Shown here piece after piece: positions 41,101 through 53,143 of a stretch of DNA of 64,000 nucleotides; position 1 is the first letter of the stretch, and every line of letters begins with the position of its first letter. Origin of the DNA: Colius striatus (Eukaryota; Chordata; Aves; Coliiformes; Coliidae); contig NC_084769.1 of the NCBI RefSeq assembly GCF_028858725.1, positions 12,153,501 to 12,217,500 on the forward strand, in the 5' to 3' direction. A model generated the notes under the pieces. That model saw only the letters and a program-made list of their open reading frames with translations, was not told the origin of the DNA and ran no database searches. A program made the position numbers and the translations under genes.

Positions 41101-43287
41101 CCTAACAAGTACAATTTTTCTTTTGACTACTATACATTCCTGATCCTGGTTATGATCTCTTACATTCCAAGTAAGTATGAGTTTGTGAGGGTATTTTTAT
41201 TATTAAAAGCTTTAACAGGAAAAGCTTGTAATTATGGGACTAACAGGCATTTAACTAAATGGTTTAGCAAATTTAATTTTGAAAATTATCCAAGGAAAAA
41301 ATTCAGTTAAAACTGCAGGGATTGCATTCTACCAATGCTTGCAAAACAGTGAAACGTAGGGTTTTTTCTCCTGCACTTGGAATATGAAACAACTGTGGTA
41401 CTTGGCAAATGTTGACATCTTTTGTTATTTTTTTTCCATCCTACTTACAGTCTTTTAGGAGAACAAAGTTCAAAACAACCTCTCAAAATTCAGTTCTCCA
41501 TCAGGAATAAGAACGTTGTTTTTACATTAGTGGGTAGGTAGGGAACCATTTCTGTTGAATTAACTTGAATTGGCGTAATCTCTGGTTGATGTTTCTGTAG
41601 ATGGAATGAAGCTTTGGCTTTGCTGCTTTGAAATGAAGAATAAGAACATAGAGCCTTTACCAAATTTAAATGTGCGAATAAAGTCTAACATGCAGAATAA
41701 TGTAGTGATGATGGTTGCTGCTGTTAGCTATCTCTGCAGCTCTCTTTATCTTCTTGTTTGTGCAGAATGATAAACCATATCCAAAGATTTAAATTTCAGT
41801 AGTGTGCCTGTCTCTATAACAAGAACTTAGACTTTCAGTTAGAACTTAGACTTGTAATTCTGACATCAAAGTTCATAAGTTCTTCCCACCTGTTCTTAAA
41901 AAAAAACACAACCCATTTTCCATGCATTTGTTTCTTCTTGTCCCCTTCCTCCCAAAATGGTGATGTTACTACTCCAAGCAGTCAGAATAATATCATTTGT
42001 TTTAGTAAAAATATCCAGAAGTATTTGTATCTAGTGACAGGACAAGGAGTAATGGGATGAAGCTGGAACACAAAAAGTTCCATTTAAACGTAAGGAAAAA
42101 CTATTTCAGTGTTGAGGTGAGGGAGCCCTGGCACAGGCTGCCCAGGGAGGGTGTGGAGTCTCCTTCCTTGGAGGCCTTCAAGACCTGCCTGGACACTTTC
42201 CTGTGCGACCTGATCTAGGTGAACCTGCTTCTGCAGAGGGGCTGGCCTAGATGATCTCTAAAGGTCCCTTCCTACCCCTACCATTCTGTGATTCTATTTA
42301 TTACTTCCAGTGCGGTGGCAAGATGACAGTTGTCAGGCCATCAATGTGGGAGAGATGCCACATGGAACTCAAATAACAAATGTGGCATGCTTCCTACATG
42401 GAAAGTGGTGTCTCTTAAATGAGGTGTATTTTCTGTGATCCATCGTCATTGCTGGATGCACAACTTGAATGCAGTCTTTTATTTTTTTATTAGTATTGTG
42501 AATACTATCTTAATTCTGAGAACAAACTGCTTGGAACCAACCTAAGCAGTCTTAGATGCTCTTTCATGTGAAGATTTATTTTATTCCTGAGATACAAGAA
42601 AAGTGATGTTTGTTGCAGTCATTGATTAAACTGTAGTTTGGTTATTCGTTCTTAAAAGCTACCTAAGGAACTTAGCCTTCTGAACCGACTGAAGATCTTG
42701 GAAATTTTAGGAGTGTTGATAATCACAAGGAAAGCAAGAAAAAGCTTTGCGTGGAGGATAAAGACGTAAGAGGTGAAAGAGGCATTAGTTTATATAAAGT
42801 TCCTTAGATCCCAAGAAAGTAACAGTGAAATTCTAAGACATTAAACAAATCTGGAAATGTTACTCTTTTGGAAGGACATTTTCCTCCCTGCAGTGTATTG
42901 TCTTTTATTGTGTGTTTGCAGTTCAGGAAACTTTTGTCATCCTGATTGTACATAGAGAGTTAAATAAGGCAAATTGCACTTAATTAAAAATGTGATTAGC
43001 GAAAAAGTAAATAGTACCCAGAGCCTAAGGACAATATCACTCTCTTTAAGGAATAAAGGGCAGTAGATAACTTGAGCAGAGAGCAGATAAGCGTGTTTTC
43101 TTCTAATAGAGAATTGATGACCTTGAGCATGTGACTATGCATCTTAGGTTGACATGTGAGCCTCACTTTGTGCTTTATTTACTTAAAGTCTGTTTTCTCT
43201 TCAGTCTTTCCTCAGCTGTATTTTCATATGCTACACCAGAGGCGAAAGGTACTCTCCCACACTGAAGAACACAAGAAGTCGGAGTAA
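22418..43287 (+). CDS. HACD2: Very-long-chain (3R)-3-hydroxyacyl-CoA dehydratase 2 (complete, seven coding exons)
   Basis: Joined exons 22418-22554, 29104-29221, 29581-29599, 33771-33859, 40212-40333, 40992-41170 and 43205-43287 total 747 nt, 248 residues (human protein 254). HACD2 (also PTPLB) dehydrates 3-hydroxyacyl-CoA to trans-2-enoyl-CoA, the third step of the very-long-chain fatty-acid elongation cycle in the ER membrane. Visible: a basic cytosolic N-terminus ([10 protein letters not shown]), several hydrophobic spans from residue 31 on, the EIIRYSFY signature, and the YPMGVSGE motif, whose Tyr170 and Glu177 match the catalytic Tyr/Glu pair of yeast Phs1. The C-terminus KKSE fits a KKXX ER-retrieval signal. 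I chose ATG 22418 because it gives near-human length. An in-frame ATG at 22328 would add 30 residues (278 total). The reading frame is intact, so the gene looks functional. Confidence 0.96.
22555..29103 (+). other. HACD2: HACD2 intron 1, 6.5 kb
   Basis: It starts in the CpG island and becomes AT-rich after about 23,200. It contains the longest CR1 fragment of the window (26185-26805). No further exon or RNA gene was recognised. Confidence 0.85.
26185..26805 (+). repeat. CR1 LINE 3' fragment with ORF2 remnant
   Basis: The longest copy here. It includes the end of the reverse-transcriptase ORF ([28 protein letters not shown]), then the untranslated tail (CACAAAGATGATGGAGTGGA and so on) to GATTCTGTGATT. 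The coding remnant is non-functional. Compared with the usual CR1 layout, the segment between IRRAV and [13 protein letters not shown] looks internally deleted. Confidence 0.9.
29104..29221 (+). CDS. HACD2: HACD2 coding exon 2
   Basis: Acceptor CTCTCTTTCAG ends at 29103 and donor GTAGGT starts at 29222. It reads [20 protein letters not shown], then [19 protein letters not shown], after completing a split Gly codon. It ends in phase 0. Confidence 0.96.
29581..29599 (+). CDS. HACD2: HACD2 coding exon 3 (19-nt microexon)
   Basis: ILHCAF plus the first base of a Gly codon, between a long pyrimidine tract ending TTCCAG (29580) and donor GTAAGC (29600). Skipping it would join phase 0 to phase 1 and shift the frame. 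Inclusion restores the family sequence ALLE-ILHCAFG-IVPSS (human ILHCAIG), so it is required for the normal protein. Confidence 0.93.
29600..33770 (+). other. HACD2: HACD2 intron 3, 4.2 kb
   Basis: AT-rich unique sequence with a minimal CR1 3' end (30755-30800) and an A-run near 33,644. Intron 2 (29222-29580) is only 359 nt and holds nothing recognisable beyond an in-frame continuation of exon 2. Confidence 0.8.
30755..30800 (+). repeat. Minimal CR1 3' end
   Basis: GGGTTGGACTAGATGATCTC followed by TAAAAGTCCCTTACAATTCTG. Only about 46 bp of the CR1 tail survives. Confidence 0.7.
33771..33859 (+). CDS. HACD2: HACD2 coding exon 4
   Basis: Acceptor TATCTTCCAG ends at 33770 and donor GTAAGT starts at 33860. 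It reads (G)[19 protein letters not shown], then [10 protein letters not shown]. The sequence differs from human only by conservative changes (TAFQ for TSFQ, FLTW for FLIW). Confidence 0.96.
34118..34320 (-). repeat. Decayed CR1-like remnant, reverse orientation
   Basis: ACCCAGAATTTGGGACAGCA, TTCTAGTATTGGCCTCATTAG and the following Pro/Cys-rich stretch resemble, on the complement, the region of CR1 upstream of its 3' tail. Divergence is high, so this is only a suggestion. Confidence 0.35.
36650..37143 (+). repeat. CR1 LINE 3' fragment
   Basis: About 490 bp: AGGGACAGGGAACTGCTGAA, CAGGGCCACCAAGATGATCA, AGGAAAGGCTGCGGGAACTG, ending CCATTCTACGATTCTGTGAT. It lies in HACD2 intron 4 in the gene's orientation. 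Confidence 0.92.
40212..40333 (+). CDS. HACD2: HACD2 coding exon 5
   Basis: Acceptor TTTCTTACAG ends at 40211 and donor GTAGGT starts at 40334. It reads [20 protein letters not shown], then [20 protein letters not shown] and (R). It contains the conserved [13 protein letters not shown] signature of the PTPLA/HACD family. Confidence 0.96.
40992..41170 (+). CDS. HACD2: HACD2 coding exon 6 (catalytic motif)
   Basis: Acceptor TTGTTCTAG ends at 40991 and donor GTAAGT starts at 41171. It reads (R)[19 protein letters not shown], then [20 protein letters not shown], then [20 protein letters not shown]. The Tyr and Glu of YPMGVSGE are the proposed catalytic residues by homology with Phs1. Confidence 0.96.
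42031..42296 (+). repeat. CR1 LINE 3' fragment
   Basis: AGTGACAGGACAAGGAGTAA, then AGCTGGAACACAAAAAGTTCC and a tail ending CCATTCTGTGATTCTA. It lies in HACD2 intron 6. Confidence 0.92.
43205..43287 (+). CDS. HACD2: HACD2 last coding exon
   Basis: Acceptor TCTCTTCAG ends at 43204 and the stop TAA is at 43285-43287. It reads (I)[19 protein letters not shown], then EEHKKSE. The end KKSE is a KKXX-type ER-retrieval signal (human ends KKFE). Confidence 0.96.
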
Positions 43288-46200
43288 TTCCAACTCTTTT
43301 TCAGAACTTTTCAAACATCAAAATGCTGCAGATTTTCAATACCCAGCACATTTATAAAGAATATACCAAGATAAAACAAGTCAAAGACCAATAATTTAGC
43401 AAGAATAACCAGTAGATCTGATTTCACTGATATTCCACAATGTAAAGCATTGGAGTAGTTTTCAGCTTGCAGTGCTTCAGACAACTTTTAAACTTTCTAT
43501 GGCTTGGCACTTAGCCTTTTCCTTTAACTGATGTGCTAAATGGTTTTTGTTTATTACTAAATGCCTGAAGGTTGCAGTATGAGTGATGAAGTTGTACCCA
43601 CTAAATGCTTGAATTGGGATTATATTACTGATACCTCTTTTTTCTTTTTTAATGCTTGACTGCATGCCAGAACCTGTATGTATTGCTGTGAAAGCAAACA
43701 ATATGCTCTGGAATACTGTAGGATTTTGTCTCAGAGACTCCAGTGGAGAGTGCAATCCAGGCAAAGTGTTTGAATTTAGAAAGGTAGATTGTGTATTTAA
43801 AAGGTGCTGGGAACAAGAACAGGAAACCAGTTATGGGAAATGAGAGAAATGTGGTTCTTTAGGAATTTAAACAGTAGGATATCGGACCAGAATGAGTTCT
43901 CTGAAGATCTTGTTTAAGCTGATTACTGAAATGCTAATGTTAAATCAGAGGCTCTAATGCTTATCTGAAACATTAAAAATCTAAGTACTGCATCCCTGAA
44001 TACTTTTTTAAATATTAAAAAACGCCTGTAATATTTCTAGTGATGTCAGTAATGAATCTAACAATATAAGGAGGCAAGTCACCTAGAAATAGGTGAAGTT
44101 CTCCCTTTTTTTACTCTGTCATCTCTGATCACTCTCCACTATCTCAGTGGCACTCATCTTCTAATGTTGAGGACTGTTTGGTCTACTGTGGAATCACTTT
44201 GAGAGCCTTGTTCCTCAACCTGACTTTTCCTAAGTGACTAATGTGTATCACTCTGGCACAAGCAAGCAGGCAGTTCCAGGCACTCAGCTTCTGAAATGTT
44301 GCAAAGTCATAAAGTTCTTCTTTGAAAGCAGATTATCTCATGTGTTATGTACTGCTTTTGCAGATTGGACAAGCCTTCCTTCATCTGCTCTTTTGGAAAA
44401 GCAGAAGACCATAGAAAGTTAAATTCTCCTCAGTGATTTCTCTGGGTTCTCAGGCTCAGCCTTCCCTTGGGAAGGTAAAACAGAAAATGAAAGAATGGAG
44501 AAAAAAAACTTGTGGTGAGGCAGAAAGCACTAAAATGCTGTGTGAGCAGTGCCCCAAGTTATGAACAAAGTGTTGATTTGGGGTTAGGGGGTGGGGAATG
44601 AAAGTGACAAGTGGAGCAGGTAAATGCACAGATATCTGAGCAAAAGCAAATTGCAGTTACAGCCTTTGCTTTGTTAGAAATTAATGGTCAAATAGTCCTA
44701 TCTTCACTCAGTCAGAGCCATTAGATAACAACACAAGGGCTTCTCTGGCTTCTCCCATGTAACATGATTTAGTGTATAAATGAGGTGTGATAACTATCAA
44801 GGTACCTGCAATATTGATCTCGTGCTGTGCCTGCCAGCACCTCTCCCTGGATGTGGCCCATATCTGTGTCCCAGTTACTTGTGCTTGATGCATCACACCC
44901 CTCCCTAAACATAGCCAGTAAGAACTAAGGGCACAGGCTCTCTATTCTAGCACTTGAGGAGAGCTGGATTTATGAGTATTTTGGTTTATTTGTCAGAGCT
45001 ACATTAAAAAAAAGGAAAATGTTTGAATTTTTCAGTTATTTCCTTTGACTCCATCAAAAAATCTGATTCAGTACCATGTGTAACACCTTTCCCAATCACC
45101 ACAAGTTGGTCTGTTGTAAGCAGGCAGGGGGTAAGAGACAATAATGATCCTTGTGTCTATTTTAAACCTTTTGGAGACAGTTATTTGCTGTAATGAAAAA
45201 TGCTGAGTCTGTATATGACCTCAAAGTGGATTTGCGTTCAGAGATGCAATGATTTCATTTCTCTATCAGTTTATGTGGTGCTTTAAGTGATCTGAGAAAT
45301 GCTGCATTATACTGAAGTCATTCTTCAAAAGTGTAAATTTCCACCTCTGAACAAAATATCTTTTGCTTATAGTTGCTAGCAAAAGAGTTAGTGTCAGTAT
45401 TTCTGAAGGATGTCATCTAAAAGATCTGATTTCCTGATGTACTCAGATTACTGGATATTGTAAATATTCAGCTCCTGAACATCTCTTGATTTGATTTCTG
45501 TGCCCAAATAAAAGATTTGGTTTCAAATTGGTTGGTCCAGTCTGGAGGAAAAAAAAAAAGGCTGTGTAATGTTCCTTTATTAAACAAACTTGTAGCTCTG
45601 TTGATGAGAAAGGTGTAGTACAGATCTGTATTAGATGGCATTGCACTAGGGAAAATCAGAGAGCTGCCAGTAGGTAGAAAGCTTGTACAACCAATGTCTT
45701 GACTGAATTAACTTTATTATGGAATATTTAATTGAAAGTATTAATTTGCCACACAAATGGAAATAAACTACAGCCTTTTAAAAGAAAACTGGGTTACTTT
45801 TCATTTTAAAAAAAGAAGTTGCTTTGCTAGTAAGAAATATTATCAGCAAGGTTGATTTAAATTCTATTCAGAAGTAGGAACGTGCAGTTAATATGTACAA
45901 GAATTCCAGCACTTCATCTTGCAGTGTTTTTTCAAGTTTACTTCCATGGAAATCTCTGGAAGGTGATTTTGAGTAACAACTGTTGTGTGGTGCCCTAATA
46001 CCGTTTGGGTTTAGTCTTAATGCTGACTTTAGTCACTTACGTGGGTTTTTCCCTCCTCATAAAATAACAAATTTCCCCTCGTATGCCACTGAAACTGTAA
46101 TGTGGTTTATGTGAACTTTATGATAGAAGCTTTGATTCGTACACTTTGCCACAAATCTAGAGGACTTTTTTTCCCTCCCCAGACTTATTTACTTGGCTTG

Positions 46201-46668
46201 CATGTTTTCTGTCAGCACCACCAAAGTTCTGCAGCAGCCACGTGTTCTACTTTGCTAGTCTGTGTGTTGTGTGCACTCGTTCGGTTGACAGTACTTTATG
46301 TTCTACCATGCTGCTTTTGGCCAAGTTAGTCACTGCCCTCTAAAAAAAACCAAGGTTCTTACCAGTACATAGTTTACAACTGGAACTGTAGAAGTATTCA
46401 TATTGTAAAATACAGTAAGATGCAGGTTACAGTGCAGGTAAATTGTAATTTTTCACAATGTGATGTTTCTATCAAAGGGGGGGGGGCTTTATTATTTATT
46501 GGTAGAAGGGTTGGCATTTGTGTGGACCAATCTGCAGTGTCATTTTAAAAACCTATCTCTCAGCTTAAAATTTTCATGAGTATACATCATGCATTTGATG
46601 TATATATCAGTGAAATTTGGGTGAAAACTATATACTGTCATTTTTGTATTTTTTTCTATGTTGTGAAG

Positions 46669-46674
46669 AATAAA
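46669..46674 (+). terminator. HACD2: Alternative HACD2 poly(A) signal AATAAA
   Basis: AATAAA 268 nt before the preferred signal. The downstream sequence is AT-rich with a weaker T-rich element, so it may be a minor proximal site. Confidence 0.4.
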
Positions 46675-46936
46675 ATTGTAATTTTATAAGTCTGATTCAC
46701 TAAGATTATTATAAGTTAAATGTATTTTTTGTATATTTAGGAATCTGGTATTACCTGGAGCTATGAAAAATTAAGCATAGACTTTTTATGCATGGCTGGA
46801 AGATATTTCTACTTGATAATGCAGTGGAATGGTTTGTATGCTAAAATACTAGTCCATGTTGTTGCCTTGTGAAATTGATTCTGTGCTCTCTGCCTGGATT
46901 TGGCCTCCTGATCAGTGATACTAATGCTATAATCCA

Positions 46937-46942
46937 AATAAA
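46937..46942 (+). terminator. HACD2: Likely HACD2 poly(A) signal AATAAA
   Basis: AATAAA followed about 16 nt later by a strong G/T-rich downstream element (GTGTGTTGTATTGTTGCTG, about 46959-46977). This is the best signal/downstream-element pair in the 3' region. Confidence 0.65.
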
Positions 46943-49900
46943 ACAATTCTGAACAAAGTGTGTTGTATTGTTGCTGTTTAAGGAACAAAAGCAAATACTT
47001 CATAAATGGGAGTTAGGGCTGCATTTTTGTGTGTTTGTATGTAAGATGTACCTTGTAATTTACAAGATTTTTTTGGCATACATAACTTTTGAGCTCAAAC
47101 AATGGAATCAAGCAACTTGATACTGTTAGGCTCTGCTTTTCACTTTTAAGAGGCACTTGTAACAACTTGTTACTATGTTAATGTTCAAACTTACAACTTC
47201 CTGAAGGATCCTCAGAATGCTGAGCTCTTTGTTCTCGTCTTGTTATCTGTACTTTACACGGTGATGGCTTTGTACAAAAACAAAATAGTTTTGAGTATTA
47301 TAAATATAGTGGAATGTTTAACTAATGCAACAGAATAATTCAGAGTTCATTTACTAAATATAATATGTCTGCTACCATGGCAACATTCTTGGCATTTTTA
47401 ACACTTCCTGAGAGAGATTTTAAATACTGTGTGTAGATGCCATTAATGCTCATAAATAACAAGTTATAGTCCTCTAATAGGAACTGAGTAGTAGTTGCAG
47501 AGTGAGTGCTATTCTAGGCATATGCTTGTCATAAGGTTGCACAACTACAGTGATTTTTTTGTTTGATTGCAGACAGGATGAAATAACATTGTCATGCCCA
47601 GCATCAGCACATGGCCTACGCATGATAGCTGTGACTTAGCACTACTGTGTAATTAAGAACTTCACTTGGAAGTGTTGTGCCAGGAAGAGTGATGCTGAGC
47701 TCCATTCGTGCCTTAAAATACCTACTACTGGTTATTTGTATTTCTTCTTTGCATTTTGAAAACAGTGTGTGTGGAAACAATTGTAGTTACCAAGGGTAAC
47801 ATTAGAAAGTCCGAAAAGCGTAAGGATTCTGTGATTGTAAACAAAATAATTTCACCGTAGTATTTAAGGCTCATCTTAAAGTATTGGCAAGTCTTGGTAT
47901 AAGACTTGAGGAAGGATCTGTGCTCATGTGTTGAGTATAAAAAGCCAAAAGTGTGGATATCTCTGTGATTCAGTTTTGTGTGGTGTGAACTGAGCATTTC
48001 TAGAGTTGGGATTGATTGACTCAAGCCACTCAACAGCCTTGAACTTCCATTCAGTATCAAGTGGCTTTTAAATTCTGCTTCCCATCTCTTAAACAAATAC
48101 TCTTCCACAATTGTCAAAAGTCTTTTAATATTATAGTGAATTACTAAAACTTCAGTGATGTTTTCTGAAGGCGGCCTTGAAGCAGTTGGAGTTAAAAATC
48201 TGGATGGCAAATTTAAAACTTTTAATACAATTGGTCACAAATGTCCAGAATAATACTTTCCTTTACAGATGTGAAAGACCTTTCAGCCCTTTTTGCATCT
48301 TCACAAATTAGCTGGTCATCAGTATTGTCATCATGTGCATTTTTCTTGTTGTGTTGACATTGATAATGTGCTCATATTGGGGAAAGAGATGTTACTGTCC
48401 AAATTATATCCTAATGTTTCTGGTGTTTTAAGTAGATGCATGTTATTTCAGTCTTCCACTATAAAAGTATAAACCACGATATTTAGAAACATTTCCACTT
48501 GTTGTTATACTTGCACAAACTCTGTGTCACAACAAACTGCCTCTCTGTAGATTTAAATAAATTCCCTATAGTTTGTACATAGGAATTTTACATAACCTGG
48601 TATTGCAAGAGGATGCTGTTACTGGAGATTCATAAGTAGAAATTTTTGCAGAGGCTTATTCAGTGGAACTGTAAATGCTGAATTGCATTTTGTCCTGACT
48701 TTTTGACTTGTGCTTCAGTTTGCACAGTCTTCTGCAAAGCCTTTATTACCATTTACATATGTACATTAAAGACTTTATAACTGACATTTTCTAGTCTGAA
48801 CACTTGAATTCACAGAATCATATTTGCTGTGTAATCTACGTTCAGCCTCTTTAGCAGTACAGTGGGTTACTCTCTAAAATCAATGGGTGATAATCTGAAG
48901 AAAGTATGTGTTTAGGCATTTCAGGTATCTTCTTTTAAATTAGTTTTAAGTTGATGTAAATTTAAATGTCAGCCCTTTAGTTTTTCTAGACATAGCATGT
49001 TTACAAAACAATTACCAGTTATGGAGAGGACATAGGAAGTGGAAGGGAGGCCTTTCACTTAGCCTAACACTAGGTTGCTTTCATGAAATCAGTTTGCTTT
49101 TCAGTTAAAGATTTCTTCAAGTAAAATACAACCTCTTTGCTCTCTAGATAAGAAAAAGTTACTGAGCGCTGGTCTTCTGTAATAAGTAACAGTCAATAAA
49201 AAGGTGAGATGAAAGAAGAGGAGAGAGAGGTACTGGAGGATACAGAGCTACTACTGTGCTTCCCAGAGAATGTTTGGGATTTTGCAAAACATGAAATTTT
49301 CTTCTTTTTATCCTTTGGTAGTTGGTTGCTTTGGGTCGGTTGCAGGGGCAAGAGGGAGGGCAGGTGGTGGTGGTTCATTTTTGGGTTTTAGGGGGGAGGT
49401 AAGGCAGAACAACATCACATAATGGAAATGCTGCAATGTTTGTTTGGTGTGTTGATAACATGAAGTCCCATTAATTCCCCACCAGGTGTTTCTTATGTGA
49501 TTGTGGGGAACTGGATGCATTGATTTAGGTGCTCTGCTTTATAAAGTCTGCTGTTCCTCTGTATAAACTACTTCTAGGAAAGTTACTGGTTTGAGTATTA
49601 CATATGTTTCCTTACTCAATGTTTTTGATCTAATTTCAGTTAAGTAAACAAAGCACTTTAACTGTTCTGAAGTTAGCAAACAGGAACAATGGAAACCACT
49701 TTATTGCATTAGTAAGAAAATAGATGTGAAATTGAAAGTAAGACATTGCTGGTTAGTTTACTTACCTGTACTGGAAATTAGGAGTTGATATTGTCAAAGC
49801 CCTACCAGAAGTAAATTGTGCAATCTAAATGTATTGAATTATTCTTTAAAAAGTTATATCATACCAAAGGATATATGGAAAGCTGCTGTAGGCATATAGG

Positions 49901-52900
49901 TGCATGCAAACATGGGGCAGACGTGAACATTTATGGGCCAGTGTGCTCTGGGTTCCTGGTGACACATGACTACAGATGAGGCCATAGCTTGCCAGATTTT
50001 GAAGAAAGAAATTTTCTTAATGGTGGGAAGATGTAACACTATTACATACCACTGCTGTTAGAAATCATAGGATTTCATTATTCTCAGTTACATGTTTTAA
50101 GGTGATACTTAATTTATCCTGTTATGAGTTCTTAAGAATAAATGTATTGAACAATGTATTGTTACACACATTGAAGTGATGTGATTCAGAATAATGTCAA
50201 TTAAAAAATTGACTAATTTTGTTATATTTTTATTCAGGCATGGCTTTCTCATGTAGTAGGCAATGATTTTGGGGCCCATTTGCCTGTTCCTAATGGACTG
50301 CAGTCACTAAATATACCAGCTAGATTTGAAAGGAAGTGTAGAAGACTCAGAAGTTCTTACAACTTGTGTCTGTACTTAGCTCCAGACCATCTATGGCATG
50401 AGCTAATCTCTTGCCAGAGTAAGGAGGAGAGTAGACACAGATAATAAGATGAAAACATTTGAGACTAGGTTTTGTCAGTCTTGTGCACAGAGTAACACAT
50501 TTCCACCCACTATCTTATGGTTCCTTACATAAATAGGACAGTATCAGTTGAGTTTTTTCAGTGTAAATTTGATGGGCAAAGCCACCAGATGCTGGGCCTT
50601 CTTCTCAGGTGTACTGAAGCTGGGCTTCCTGGTAGTGGAACTTGATGTGGTGGTGTGTTCAGTAATACAATGACAAGACCTGTGGCACACTTTCATTTTG
50701 TGCCCCTTAACTATTTGTGCTTGTGCTGCAGATAAGTGTAGTAATTTTGTAAGTGGAACTGAGCCTCACTACAGCTTGTGTAAAGGTATTTGATAAACTA
50801 TTTAAAAAACGTATAGCCTCTCTGCCAAAAGCATAATCATTCAGCTCTGAGCTTCACACAGGCTACTGGAGTCCACTCAGGACTAATATTTCAGTCATGC
50901 TAACGTTGCCTTGATGTTATCAATAGGTGACCTAGCAAGGCTGAACACTGAGTAGTTATATATGGGATACAGTTAACAGTTGATCCTGCTGGGTTCACAA
51001 TCTTTGTAAAGAACTGAAATCCTTAACTTTTTTTTTTTCTTAATGTTGGGATTATGTGACATCTCTGTGAATGACCATATGAATTGTTTATGTTACAGTG
51101 AATGTAATGATGCAATCCTCATGTATTGCATAAAGGCATGTGCATATGTTGCAGATCTGCATCCTACCTCTAGCTTGTCCTAAACAACATAGGAATGAAA
51201 ATATTTCCAGTTAGGCATTTGGGGTGAAATGTTGTGGATGCTGCTGTGAAAAACCTGATGAAAACTGATTTAATAAGCACCTTGTCTTACTAGGATTCTG
51301 TGTACCCTTAAAAACCCCCTAAAAGTCAGAGATGAGTCAGATTCTTTTGGGTTGTGCTTTTTGTGTTTTTTTTAAATGGCTGTGGTTTTGTGTTTTTGCA
51401 GTTTTCTACTCACTTTTGGTTCTATTTCTAGTGAATCGTCAGATTAGGGAGGCAGAGGCAAGGGGAGCAAGAGAATATATACTAGCAGCTTGTTCAGTTT
51501 CAGGATTTCATGCCTCCTAGTTAAATTCTTTTATTAGCTCTGGGTTTCAGAGGGCTGCTTTGGACTATGCAAAGATAGTTGGTAAAAGGACTAAGAACCT
51601 ATTTTATAAAAGCTTCACTAATTTGGGGAGCACGGATGTTTTAGAGTTCTGGATTTAATAAGTGCATGAAGGCCACGAAAAGCGAAATGTGTGACGTGTG
51701 TTGTGAGGTCACTATCAAGATGTTATTCCCTGTTTTAAGTAAATAATGCAAAGAAAGAATGCTAATGTTTATCTACTGCACCTGTTGTTGTAAAAATAAA
51801 GTAAAAAACTTTGATATGGGTTTATGAGGCTACATTTGAACTCAGAATTTGTGTGAACTGTTTGTGTGTCAAAGAACTTCAGATCTGTGCTTCACAACTC
51901 TCTGACTATACTTGCTTCTTTCATGGCTTGTGGAAGGACCTTGTGGAATTGAAATCATTCTAGTAATTTTGTTCTCTAAATCTTCCATGTATCTACTTTC
52001 ATTTAGACATTATTTTAACCAGAAAAATAGTTTTTGAGAGAGAGAATCTTGAAGAGGCAGAGTTCTATTTTAAATCCAGAATTTGATTAAATCATGATTG
52101 AAGGTACCTAATGGAATTTTGGCCCCCCACTCAAAAAAAACCAAACCCAAAATAGCTGGGTTATGACTTATGGCTGGCTGAATAGAATTTGGGAAGGCTA
52201 GGCTAGAGTGGAAGGTGGAACAATAGCCGTTCCAGATAAGGTATAGAAAGTTTCTCTGTTTCAGCGCTACATAGTAATGTGATAATTGTGTTTGTTGATC
52301 TCTGTGAACAGAGCAATTAAATATTCTCATTTTACAGATTAGAAAACAAAGAATACTTGTATTGACTGAGGTCATAGTTTGTAAATAGCCATGTTGGTAC
52401 TGAGATACAGAAGCTCCTCCCTTTTAGTCATTTTTCAGAAACTGACCGAACTAAGTTATGAGAGGGAAAGGTAACTGCTCTCTATGTATCATTTATTAAC
52501 AGAGAATAATTGCCTGAATGTTCTTATATTAAATATTAGACATTTTTAAATGACTTTACAGCCACACAGGATAGGCTGTGGCTTTGCATTCTCACATAAC
52601 TCTTTTGGGTGAGATAAAGATAGTTCCTTACCTGCCATTTATAATCAGGTTCCTGAATTAGACACAAGAGCTGGCGCTCAAAGAAGCAGCATGTTGAAAC
52701 AAAAGTTATCTGCACTGTAGTTTGTATCCTTAATATTACAATATCCTACGAGTTACCTTCTACTATAGTTCTGAGATATGAGACCTAATCAACCACCTGA
52801 AAGTAGGCATTAGTTTTAAGATTTTAGTCTTTGCGTGGAATCCTACATCTTTTTTTGTCATAGCCCTATAAGTCCTCATTGTGTGAAGTGCCTGATTATT

Positions 52901-53082
52901 TGCCACTACTCTTTGCTTCTAATAGAACATCACTATTGTTCTCACAAGTTACAGATTTCTTGCAGAATCTCTTCTAACCACTCCTTTACCTTACTTAAAC
53001 TTTAAACTTGCCCCCTCATATTTACTTACCTGTTTTTAAAGTTACAAACTCTTGTATTCCTCTCTAGCAAAGACAAAGCTGG

Positions 53083-53143
53083 TTAAAGATCTTTTTTAAA
53101 GAGGTTAAACCCCCCCCCTCTGTTTAAAGATCTTTTTTTAAAC
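53083..53143. repeat. Direct repeat of a near-palindromic AAAGATCTTT element
   Basis: TTAAAGATCTTTTTTAAA at 53083-53100 recurs with one extra T at about 53124-53142. A run of nine C (53110-53118) lies between the two copies. Each copy is itself close to a palindrome. Confidence 0.85.

Larger units (their letters stand above)
40334..43204 (+). other. HACD2: HACD2 introns 5 and 6
   Basis: Intron 5 (40334-40991, 658 nt) is unique AT-rich sequence. Intron 6 (41171-43204) carries a CR1 3' end at 42031-42296. Exon 6 reads through the donor for 46 more codons before a stop at 41310. Confidence 0.8.
43288..46960 (+). other. HACD2: HACD2 3' UTR
   Basis: Extends from the stop codon to the best-supported poly(A) site. 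AATAAA occurs at 45507, 45762, 46669 and 46937, so several 3' ends are possible. A run of ten G (46477-46486) is followed at once by TTATTTATT (46492-46500), which fits the AU-rich element nonamer linked to mRNA turnover. The exact 3' end is inferred. Confidence 0.6.

Noticed and set aside
47725-48210. 161-codon minus-strand open frame between HACD2 and ADCY5
   Set aside because: It opens with TTG. The first internal ATG leaves only about 90 codons, and the residues resemble no family I know.
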